Shown piece by piece: positions 43,498 to 51,055 of a DNA stretch of 64,000 bases. Below the pieces are notes generated by a model. The model was not told the origin of the DNA and searched no databases. It worked only from the letters and a program-made list of their open reading frames with translations. The translations under genes and the position numbers were made by a program. This stretch comes from an uncultured Collinsella sp. (lineage in GTDB: Bacteria; Actinomycetota; Coriobacteriia; Coriobacteriales; Coriobacteriaceae), in the NCBI GenBank assembly GCA_959023295.1, contig CAUFBM010000006.1, positions 1 to 64,000 of the forward strand, read 5' to 3'. Within the stretch, counting starts at the first letter, position 1. The number at the start of each line of letters is the position of its first letter.

Positions 43498-45357
43498 ATG
43501 AATCCGTATACTTCTTCCGGTTCGGTCGCCACGATGACGGCCAACGTGTCCGGCAACGATAGTCTCAACGACTTGGGTGACGGCCCGCGTCAGCCCGGCG
43601 ACCCCGAGCGCTATCCCGCCGGTGCGGTGACCCGCCGCCTGCTGGGCTATGTTCGCCCGCACCGCGTCTCGTTTGCGACATCGTTTTTGAGTGCCGCCGT
43701 CTCGGTGATACTGCAGCTCTACACGCCCATCCTCATTGGCGAGGGCATCGACCTTATCGTCACCGCCGGGCAGGTGGACTTCGATGCGCTGCTGCCGCTC
43801 GTTACCAAGCTCGCGATTGTCGTCGTAGGTGCTGCGGCCTTCCAGTGGCTGCAGGGCTATTGCGTCAACCGCCTGTCCTACGAGACGGTGCGCGACATGC
43901 GCGTGGAGGCGAGCAACAAGCTCAGCCGCATGCCGCTCAGCTTTATCGACAGCCATGCCCACGGCGACCTTATGAGCCGCGTGGTCAACGACGTCGATCA
44001 GGTGGGCGATGGCCTGCTGCAGGGCTTTACCCAGCTATTTACCGGCGTTATCACCATCGTTGGCACGCTCGCGTTTATGCTCTCCATTAACCTGACCATG
44101 ACGCTTGTGGTGGTGCTCGTCACGCCGCTTTCCATTTTTGCAGCCGGCGCCATCGCCAAGCTTTCCAACAAAAGCTTTACGGCACAGCAACGCATTCAGG
44201 GCCAGCTCGGTGGCCATATCGAGGAGTATGTGGGCGAGCAGAGGCTTGTCGACGCCTTTGCCTATGGTCCCAACGCTCAACAGCGCTTCGATGTCCTCAA
44301 TGCCGAGCTCTACACCGCGGGCGAGCGCGCACAGTTTATGGGCTCGCTTTCAAACCCCGGCACGCGCTTTATCAACAACATCATCTATGCCGTGGTCGCC
44401 GTGATCGGCTGCGTGGGCGTGATCACGGGCGTGCCTGCGGCGCTCACGGTGGGCGGCGTGCAGATTTTCCTGTCCTACGCCAACCAGTACACCAAGCCGT
44501 TCAACGAGGTCACGAACGTCATCACGCAGATCCAGACCGCGTACGCCTCGGCGCGCCGTATGTTTGCGCTGCTCGATGCCCGCGAGCAGGAGCCCGATGC
44601 GCCAGATGCCGTGGAACTTGCTGCCCCGCGTGGCGAGGTGACTTTTGAGCACGTGGACTTTAGCTATGTGCCCGACCGCAAGCTGCTGCAGGATATCTGC
44701 ATCGAGGCCAAGCCCGGCATGCGCTTTGCGCTGGTTGGCCCCACGGGCTGCGGAAAGACAACGCTCATCAACCTGCTGCTGCGGTTTTACGATCTCGATG
44801 CCGGCCACATCACGGTCGATGGCAGGTCTTCGCGTGACTACACGCGCGCAAGCCTGCGCCGTGCCTTTGGTATGGTGCTGCAAGATACCTGGCTGTTCGA
44901 GGGCACGGTGGCGGACAACATCGCTTACGGTTGCCCAGGAGCCACGCGCGAGCAGATTGTCGAGGCCGCCAAGCGCGCGCACGCGCACAAGTTTATCGTG
45001 CAGCTGCCAGGCGGCTACGATACGGTGATCGGCGAGGACGGCGGCACGTTTAGCCAGGGCCAAAAACAGCTGCTGTGCATCGCACGCGTCATGCTCACCG
45101 ATCCGGCGATTCTGCTGCTGGACGAGGCGACTTCGAGTATCGATACGCGCACCGAGCTGCAGGTGCAGGCGGCATTCGACGAGCTTATGGCCGGCCGCAC
45201 AAGCTTTGTGGTGGCGCACCGCCTGTCGACGATTCGCAACGCCGACTGCATTCTGGTCATGCGCGACGGCGAGATTATCGAGCGCGGCACACACGACGAG
45301 CTGCTAGCGGCAGGCGGCTTCTACGCCGAACTCTACCGCAGCCAATTCGCTCAGTGA
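43498..45357 (+). CDS. ABC exporter half-transporter, catalytic subunit
   Basis: A 619-residue partner of the preceding gene. After about 40 polar residues come six membrane helices and an ATPase domain with Walker A VGPTGCGKTT, signature FSQGQKQLL and a normal Walker B LLLDEATSSID. One canonical and one degenerate site are expected in the dimer. AAGGAGG at 43483-43489 serves as its ribosome site. Sequence features closely parallel the 32389 gene, for example GMVLQDTWLFEGTVADNIAYG, so the two operons are probably paralogous. Confidence 0.92.
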   Translation: MNPYTSSGSVATMTANVSGNDSLNDLGDGPRQPGDPERYPAGAVTRRLLGYVRPHRVSFATSFLSAAVSVILQLYTPILIGEGIDLIVTAGQVDFDALLPLVTKLAIVVVGAAAFQWLQGYCVNRLSYETVRDMRVEASNKLSRMPLSFIDSHAHGDLMSRVVNDVDQVGDGLLQGFTQLFTGVITIVGTLAFMLSINLTMTLVVVLVTPLSIFAAGAIAKLSNKSFTAQQRIQGQLGGHIEEYVGEQRLVDAFAYGPNAQQRFDVLNAELYTAGERAQFMGSLSNPGTRFINNIIYAVVAVIGCVGVITGVPAALTVGGVQIFLSYANQYTKPFNEVTNVITQIQTAYASARRMFALLDAREQEPDAPDAVELAAPRGEVTFEHVDFSYVPDRKLLQDICIEAKPGMRFALVGPTGCGKTTLINLLLRFYDLDAGHITVDGRSSRDYTRASLRRAFGMVLQDTWLFEGTVADNIAYGCPGATREQIVEAAKRAHAHKFIVQLPGGYDTVIGEDGGTFSQGQKQLLCIARVMLTDPAILLLDEATSSIDTRTELQVQAAFDELMAGRTSFVVAHRLSTIRNADCILVMRDGEIIERGTHDELLAAGGFYAELYRSQFAQ

Positions 45358-45397
45358 GCAAGCCCGCGGGGCAAATTAATCAATCGACAGACGGTGG

Positions 45398-45425
45398 TTT
45401 ACATCTGTCACGTTAGTACTAAGAT
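45398..45425 (+). promoter_or_regulatory. Flavodoxin gene promoter candidate
   Basis: TTTACA (45398-45403), a 16-base spacer and TAAGAT (45420-45425) lie in an A+T-rich stretch before the flavodoxin gene. Confidence 0.5.
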
Positions 45426-45484
45426 ATTCATCTAATAAATTGCATTAGTGGCTTTAGTTTTGGGGGATACGAGGCAACGTGACT

Positions 45485-46036
45485 ATGACGTGCTCTTTGG
45501 TGGTTAACAGCAAGAGCGGTAATACCAGGATGGTTTCGGGTGCGATCAAGCGCACTCTGCAGGCTGCGGGCGTTGAGTTTGTCCACGCCGCGGCGTTGAG
45601 TGACGATGCGGATGCAGATCAGGTTGCGCTCGAGGCGCAGGGCGCCTGCGCGGCCGACACGGTGCTCGTCGGTTTTTGGTGCGACAAGGGCGCGTGCACG
45701 CCTTCGGTTGCCGCGCTGCTCTCCGCTCTGCACGGCAAGCGCGTCTTCCTGTTTGGCACCTGCGGCTTTGGGGCCAGCGAGGAGTATTTTAGGCAGATTA
45801 TCGACCGCGTGACCTCCAATTTGGCCAATGATGCCGAGCTTGTAGGCTGGGCGATGTGCCAGGGCAAGATGGGTCCCGCGGTCAAGCAGCGCTACGAGGC
45901 CATGCTCGAGCAAGATCCCGATAACGCCCGCGCTAAGTTGCTGCTCGATAACTGGGTCGCCGCAAAGGATCACCCCACCAAGGAAGATCTGGACAACATG
46001 GCTGCAGCCGCCAAAAAGGCCGTGCTGGGGGAGTAG
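45485..46036 (+). CDS. Flavodoxin-family protein
   Basis: A 183-residue FMN-binding electron carrier. SKSGNTRMV near residues 9-17 is the phosphate-binding loop typical of flavodoxins, and LVGFWCDKG and FLFGTCGFG are later flavin-loop segments. The last 40 residues are helical and go beyond a minimal flavodoxin. No reductase partner is adjacent, so its electron donor or acceptor is unknown. GAGG at 45471-45474 could serve either the GTG at 45479 or the ATG at 45485; I use the ATG. Confidence 0.85.
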   Translation: MTCSLVVNSKSGNTRMVSGAIKRTLQAAGVEFVHAAALSDDADADQVALEAQGACAADTVLVGFWCDKGACTPSVAALLSALHGKRVFLFGTCGFGASEEYFRQIIDRVTSNLANDAELVGWAMCQGKMGPAVKQRYEAMLEQDPDNARAKLLLDNWVAAKDHPTKEDLDNMAAAAKKAVLGE

Positions 46037-46080
46037 CTTCCATCGCTGACGGCGGTCGGTCCATCTTTCTAAATGAAACG

Positions 46081-46205
46081 TCCTCCCGGGCGTCGGGGCA
46101 CGAAGTTCCCTGCTCTACAGTCCTGCGCAAGACGAAGGCCACATTAAGTGGCCTTCTTTGCGTGCGGAACTCGCGATGAACTTCGTGCCCCGCCGTCCGG
46201 GAGGA
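46081..46205. repeat. Stepped palindrome, family A, copy 2 (inverted core)
   Basis: Arms of 28 bases at 46081-46108 and 46178-46205 match at 26 positions. They enclose a 69-base core (46109-46177) that is the reverse complement of the 10615-10683 core with about eight substitutions, including the inner hairpin GAAGGCCAC/GTGGCCTTC. It lies upstream of the large surface-protein gene, with an oppositely oriented copy downstream of it at 50900. Confidence 0.88.
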
Positions 46206-46328
46206 CGCCTCTTTATTGATGGGAGGCCTGATAGGTCGATGGTTCCGTGCCCGGATGCGTCCAAAGTGGGACGGGCTTTCCGGATGGGCAGGCTTTCGAA
46301 AAATGCGTCCCGGAATTTGCCTTTGGAA

Positions 46329-46374
46329 TGGGATGCAGTTTCCCGATGAGGCACTCGACGGAAAATACATCCCA
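46329..46374. repeat. TTTTCC-type inverted repeat upstream of the surface-protein gene
   Basis: TGGGATGCAGTTTCC (46329-46343) pairs imperfectly with GGAAAATACATCCCA (46360-46374), with GATGAGGCACTCGAC in the loop. A degenerate relative lies just upstream (GGGACG near 46269 with GCGTCCC near 46304). The same element, inverted, is at 50738-50780. Confidence 0.65.
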
Positions 46375-46424
46375 GAAATGGCCTTTGAGCTGGGATAAGA
46401 TTTCCGCGGCATCTCGGATTCTCA

Positions 46425-46500
46425 AAAATGAGACACGCCGTTGGCGAAAATGAGACACGTGATATCGGGCATCGGATGTATCATTTGCAAAAATGAGTCC
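46425..46500 (+). promoter_or_regulatory. Repeated AAAATGAGACACG motif before the surface-protein gene
   Basis: AAAATGAGACACG occurs at 46425-46437 and 46447-46459, and a shorter AAAAATGAGTCC at 46489-46500, ending 28 bases before the start codon. Direct repeats at this position could be regulator sites; no clear -10/-35 pair is visible. Confidence 0.4.
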
Positions 46501-46528
46501 ACTCCACTCGAATAAAGCGAGGTCCCTC

Positions 46529-49500
46529 ATGTACGTTCCACACCCCCGTATCCGTAGGCTGTCGAAAATCCCGCTTGTTGGGACGGCGGCGCTTGCTGCG
46601 TTGATCGCCACGAGCGTCGCCTGCTTCACGGCCACGCCCCAGGTTGCCCAGGCGGCAGACGCGCCCGCAATCACCGATATGACCGAGCAGGATTATCAAG
46701 CCCTGGGTCTGGGCACGAGCGAGGACATTCCGGCCGATACCGTTGGCCCCTATTCCACTGATACCCCCACGACGTTTGCCACGCGCAGCGAGGTCTATAT
46801 GGCAGCTAACGGTAGCCATGGCAATCGCTACACTCTGCGCGACAAGCTCGAGAACGTCGAGCGCGGTGACATTGGCGGCAGCAGCAAACTCTTCGATGGC
46901 TATGGAAGTGTGTGGGGCGCCGCAAAGTTCTGGCAAAACGTCAACAACTTCGATACGAACAGCGATCTCTACAAGCATAGCGACTACGGTGGCGGCACCT
47001 GGTCGTACCTAAGCAACAATGAGTCCTCAACAGTACTCGCCAACGACAACAACGGTTTCTCGGGCATTCACGCCACGAGTGTTGAGTTCTGCAGCGACGC
47101 CAGCACGGGCAAAAAGAGCCGCGTTGCCGAGCTCCGTGCCTACGGTGACAGTTCCTCCACGACGATTGACGGCAAGTCATACGCCGGAAAGGTTGAGCTG
47201 GTCCTCTACTCGTTTAGCAACGGGCGTACGCGCACTCTCGACACACACCTGCCGGTGACGGTCAACACTAATATGATGTACGAAGGCCGTTTTAAGTACC
47301 TGGATGCCGGTTACCTGCAAGAGCACGACGCCGTCTTTGATGTCGAGGCGGGCGATGTCGATGGCGACGGCGTCGACGAGCTTTTTGTCTACGCGGGCTG
47401 CTATGTCGACGAGAACGGCGCGCGCAAGGCTGTAGTCGACATGTATGACTTGGAGGGCGGCAACTGGAAGCAAAGCGTCGTCAAGATCGATGCCGGTAAC
47501 GCCGCGGACTACACCACGCACAACAAGGGCGGGAACGACTCCTGGACGCAGCTTCAGTCAGCTCCTGTCGTTTCGCTAGCGGCCGGCGACCTCGATCGCG
47601 ATTTTTGCGATGACCTCGCCATCGTGGTCTCGGCACCCTACGGCAAGAAGAATATTGATAAGTCGACGCATTGCGAGCTGTTTTCGTGGGATGCATCCAA
47701 GGGTGCGCTCGTCCATGTCGATGCTCTGGGCGACGCGGGCGCAATCTCCCTCTCCGCGAACGGCAAGACCATGGTCGCTGCGAATGCGACGTTCGGCACG
47801 TTTGCCGCCTACGATGAAGAAGGAAAGAAGACGGGTGAAACCGTCACGGGCCTTATTCTTGCGGGCTATGACTGGCAACGCAGCGCTTTTGATTACGGCG
47901 CTTCTGACGGCAGCAAGGGGCTGTACGGCGCGCTGTACCGCTACGCGTATTTTGACTCGGAGTCTGGCGAGTTCAAGCTTTCCGATTGCAAGGAATACAG
48001 AGACGGGCTCCTCGCCTCCTATGGGCTGATGCATGTGCCCAACAGCGCATGGAAGGATAGCGCTCAGGATAAGCGCTATCCGTGCACCTTGGCGCCTATT
48101 GCCCTTGCCACTGCCAACCTTGACGGCCTGTCCGAGCAGCTGGCGGTCGACGAGGTGCTCGTGGGCGGCGATGTGTTCCGCGACTTTGCCTGCAACACGG
48201 CACAGAGCGGGGCTCAGGGCTTGGGGTCCATGGTCGGAACCATGAGCATGAGCGGTCAGCAATACAACAGCAGCAACAAGCATGACCACAAGGGTATAGA
48301 GCAGGTGTGGATCAGCGACGTCAAGGCGGGCAGCGTCTCGGGTTCGGACCGCTATAACGAGAGCTTTATCGCCGTGGTGGGCAAGCACCGCGACGAGGAC
48401 CTGCGCAAGAACGATGACTACTATTGGATGACCGCCTCGCATTTTTCGCTCGACGAGAACGGAAAGGTGCGCCGCGGCGAGGAGCAGGTGATTAGCGAGA
48501 GCAACCGTCGCGGCACTACCTACGGCACATTTATCTCGCTCGCGCTGCCCGATGTCGACAACGACAGCGTCAAGATCACGTACAAGGACCGCTACAAGGT
48601 CTATACCAACCCGCGCGTGCTTGCCGTGCTGCAGGATGCGCCCTATGTTGAGGATCTGGAGCAGGCATACGGCTATCTGGTGTTGGGCGGCACGTCATAC
48701 GGAGAGGAAAAGGGCACGGGGACATCCCAGGGCTATACCATTGGCGCCGAGTTGGGCGTTGCCGTCGAGGTGCAGACCGGTCCGCCCCTGGTCGCGATGA
48801 ATGCTTCAGTCGATTTTGCCGCCGAGGGATGCTATGACTACCGGAGCGAGCGCACGGTCAGCGCAAGCGTAAGCTATGAGTCGCATGCCGGCGAGGGTGA
48901 CAAGGCCGTGCTCTACACGATTCCGATGGTCTATTACGAGTATGAGATCGAAAATGAGGAAACTGGTGGCAAGGGCGTGATGGCGGCGCCCGTGTCGCTC
49001 GGCGCGCAGACCTCGGTCGTTAATGTCGAGGCCTATGACCGCATTGCCAAACAGCACAATATGACGCCGCTCAGCTACTTTTTGACCAACCGGTCGGGAG
49101 AACCCGGAACCTATCAAACGACGCTCAACGGCGAGACTCCCGTTGGGGATTCCTTTGGCCTGGGCAAGCCTGGCGTAACGCGCGCCTACACGCACGATGG
49201 GTTTAACGGCGCCGCCGCGCAGTCGGGGGCGAGCATTGAGCAGACCATCGAAGTCGAGGAGGGCAAGGAGCAGGAGCTCGAGCTCGGCTTGACGCTGAAC
49301 GGCAGCGTTGTCATGGGCGCGAAGCTCGCAAAGCACGAGTTGTTTGGCGGCCTGTGCTTTGGTGCCAACGCCGGCTTTACTACGGGTAACTCCTCGAGTG
49401 AATCGACCGAATACGGCGGCACCGTCGACAACCTGCCCGAGGCCGCGCAGGGCAAGTACGGTTTTGCGTGGCGTCTGGGTGTCAACGCGGTGGATGTCGA

Positions 49501-50617
49501 CAAGTTCGAGGCAGACTCGGGCGACAAGCTCGGCACCAAGGACACCGACCAGTTCTGGATCGTGGGCTATGACGTTAAGGACGTCGAGATGCCCGACGCG
49601 CCGGCCGTGACGGGCTTTACGGCAAACGCCGTTGACTCGGCAAGCATCACCTTTAGCTGGGACGATGTGCTCGCAAAGAAGGACGGCTTTAGCTACGGCG
49701 TGGGCATGCTGCAGAGCAATGCGGCAGACGCGGTCGTCAACAGCTGGAAGATCGCCGACAATACGAAGACCTCGCTTACCTGGGACGGGTTGCAGCCCAA
49801 TACGGAGTATCGATTTGCCATTGCCGCCGTTAAGAACGGATCTACGATTGAGACGGGTATTCGCTCGGCAATCATCGCGGTCAAGACCATGCCCGACGGC
49901 ATGACGATGACCGTGAGCGGACCTGCGGCGGATACAGCGGAGAGGTCGGCCCTCGAGTATGTCTCTTCGGTCGAGTGCGCGGAGGGAGACAAGCTGACGC
50001 TCTCGGCGATTGGCCATGTGACGCAGCGCAATGCCGACGGAAGTGAAACGGAGCTGGCACCGTCGTATACCTGGTACCGCAAGGGCCGTGGCGAGACTGA
50101 GTTTAAGCTCGTGGGTGCCGATGGCAACCTCGCGGCTGGAACGGCCTCAAAGCTCGAGATTGACCTGACCGCAGACGATGACGGTGCGCAGTATTACTGC
50201 CACGTGGGATACAACGAGGTGGGCCTCGACACCGGCACGACGCTCGTGAATATCGAGGCCGAGGAGACGGCGCTCACAACGGTGAATGCCACCCCGATCC
50301 GCACGCGCCGCCTGTTCTCACAGGCAAGTGCGGGCGCCAAGAAGTTCCTGGACCATACGCTGGTAAACACCGCCGGCCCAACCGATTCCGAAGGCTCAAA
50401 GGACCCCGAGACTCCTGAGACCCCGACGAACCCGGACAAGCCCAAGTCCGACAACGGAGCTAAGACCGACACCAAGGTCAAGACTACGACCACAGCGAAG
50501 AACCTCGCAAACACCGGCGACCAAACATTCGCCCTAGTCGCCACCGCAGCAGCAGCGGGAGCAACGCTCGTAGTGATAGCCCTCATCATGCTGATCAAGC
50601 GCCGCAAGACCCACTAG
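46529..50617 (+). CDS. Large cell-wall-anchored surface protein with FG-GAP-like, FN3 and Ig-like regions
   Basis: A 1362-residue exported protein. Residues 1-43 are a signal peptide ending AQA. A region around residues 270-370 has DVDGDGVDELF and DLDRDFCDDLAIV, calcium-loop segments like those of FG-GAP/VCBS repeats. The centre (about 700-1000) is unassigned. A fibronectin type III domain spans about 1020-1124 and an Ig-like domain about 1130-1245 (ending YYCHVG). A Pro/Lys/Thr-rich wall spacer leads to LANTG at 1326-1330, a hydrophobic helix and KRRKTH, a sortase signal. A role in adhesion or ligand binding is inferred. Its housekeeping sortase is not in the window. Palindromic repeats flank it in inverted orientation. 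Confidence 0.85.
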   Translation: MYVPHPRIRRLSKIPLVGTAALAALIATSVACFTATPQVAQAADAPAITDMTEQDYQALGLGTSEDIPADTVGPYSTDTPTTFATRSEVYMAANGSHGNRYTLRDKLENVERGDIGGSSKLFDGYGSVWGAAKFWQNVNNFDTNSDLYKHSDYGGGTWSYLSNNESSTVLANDNNGFSGIHATSVEFCSDASTGKKSRVAELRAYGDSSSTTIDGKSYAGKVELVLYSFSNGRTRTLDTHLPVTVNTNMMYEGRFKYLDAGYLQEHDAVFDVEAGDVDGDGVDELFVYAGCYVDENGARKAVVDMYDLEGGNWKQSVVKIDAGNAADYTTHNKGGNDSWTQLQSAPVVSLAAGDLDRDFCDDLAIVVSAPYGKKNIDKSTHCELFSWDASKGALVHVDALGDAGAISLSANGKTMVAANATFGTFAAYDEEGKKTGETVTGLILAGYDWQRSAFDYGASDGSKGLYGALYRYAYFDSESGEFKLSDCKEYRDGLLASYGLMHVPNSAWKDSAQDKRYPCTLAPIALATANLDGLSEQLAVDEVLVGGDVFRDFACNTAQSGAQGLGSMVGTMSMSGQQYNSSNKHDHKGIEQVWISDVKAGSVSGSDRYNESFIAVVGKHRDEDLRKNDDYYWMTASHFSLDENGKVRRGEEQVISESNRRGTTYGTFISLALPDVDNDSVKITYKDRYKVYTNPRVLAVLQDAPYVEDLEQAYGYLVLGGTSYGEEKGTGTSQGYTIGAELGVAVEVQTGPPLVAMNASVDFAAEGCYDYRSERTVSASVSYESHAGEGDKAVLYTIPMVYYEYEIENEETGGKGVMAAPVSLGAQTSVVNVEAYDRIAKQHNMTPLSYFLTNRSGEPGTYQTTLNGETPVGDSFGLGKPGVTRAYTHDGFNGAAAQSGASIEQTIEVEEGKEQELELGLTLNGSVVMGAKLAKHELFGGLCFGANAGFTTGNSSSESTEYGGTVDNLPEAAQGKYGFAWRLGVNAVDVDKFEADSGDKLGTKDTDQFWIVGYDVKDVEMPDAPAVTGFTANAVDSASITFSWDDVLAKKDGFSYGVGMLQSNAADAVVNSWKIADNTKTSLTWDGLQPNTEYRFAIAAVKNGSTIETGIRSAIIAVKTMPDGMTMTVSGPAADTAERSALEYVSSVECAEGDKLTLSAIGHVTQRNADGSETELAPSYTWYRKGRGETEFKLVGADGNLAAGTASKLEIDLTADDDGAQYYCHVGYNEVGLDTGTTLVNIEAEETALTTVNATPIRTRRLFSQASAGAKKFLDHTLVNTAGPTDSEGSKDPETPETPTNPDKPKSDNGAKTDTKVKTTTTAKNLANTGDQTFALVATAAAAGATLVVIALIMLIKRRKTH

Positions 50618-50644
50618 TAGCCAGTCGAACATATCGACAACCCA

Positions 50645-50682
50645 AAAACCCGGGTAGCCAAAAACAGGCCACCCGGGTTTTC
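50645..50682 (+). terminator. Terminator after the surface-protein gene
   Basis: AAAACCCGGGT (50645-50655) and ACCCGGGTTTT (50671-50681) form a perfect 11-bp stem ending in a T-run. Confidence 0.9.
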
Positions 50683-50737
50683 TGTTGAGTGGAGACTCCG
50701 CAAGCGGAAACTGCATCCCACAATTAGCGCCCGGAAC

Positions 50738-50844
50738 GGGACACATTTTCCGTCAAGCCCTCATCCGGAAAATCCATCCCATTCCAGACAAGAATTCCGG
50801 GACACACTTTCCGCAAACAAAGAAGGCCACATAACGTGGCCTTC
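50738..50844. repeat. Degenerate repeat cluster downstream of the surface-protein gene
   Basis: GGGACACATTTTCCG (50738-50752) pairs with CGGAAAATCCATCCC (50766-50780), the inverted counterpart of the element at 46329. A third half, GGGACACACTTTCCG, is at 50799-50813 and leads straight into a solitary family A inner hairpin, GAAGGCCAC/GTGGCCTTC (50822-50844). Confidence 0.7.
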
Positions 50845-50899
50845 AACTTATATATGTTCGGCGATACACCCAAGACAAGCCACGCCCCAACATCAGGGC

Positions 50900-51027
50900 G
50901 TCTGTCCAGGCGAAGGCATATAAGGTTCATCGCGAGTTCCGCACGCAAAGGAGGCCACTTAATGTGGCCTCCGTCTTGCGCAGGACTGTCCGAGCAGGGA
51001 ACCTTACATACCTCCGCCCGGACAGAC
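50900..51027. repeat. Stepped palindrome, family A, copy 3
   Basis: Arms of 29 bases at 50900-50928 and 50999-51027 match at 25 positions; all four differences are transitions that would be G-U pairs in RNA from the minus strand. The 70-base core (50929-50998) matches copy 1 in the same orientation. It sits between the converging surface-protein and LTA-synthase-like genes. Confidence 0.88.
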
Positions 51028-51055
51028 GTTTCAGTTGTGAACTCGCAGCTAGTCG

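Noticed and set aside
45485..46036. Flavodoxin as part of a bilirubin reductase (BilR/BilS) pair
   Set aside because: The fold and length are compatible with BilS, but no BilR-like reductase gene is adjacent and I cannot recall specific BilS signatures.
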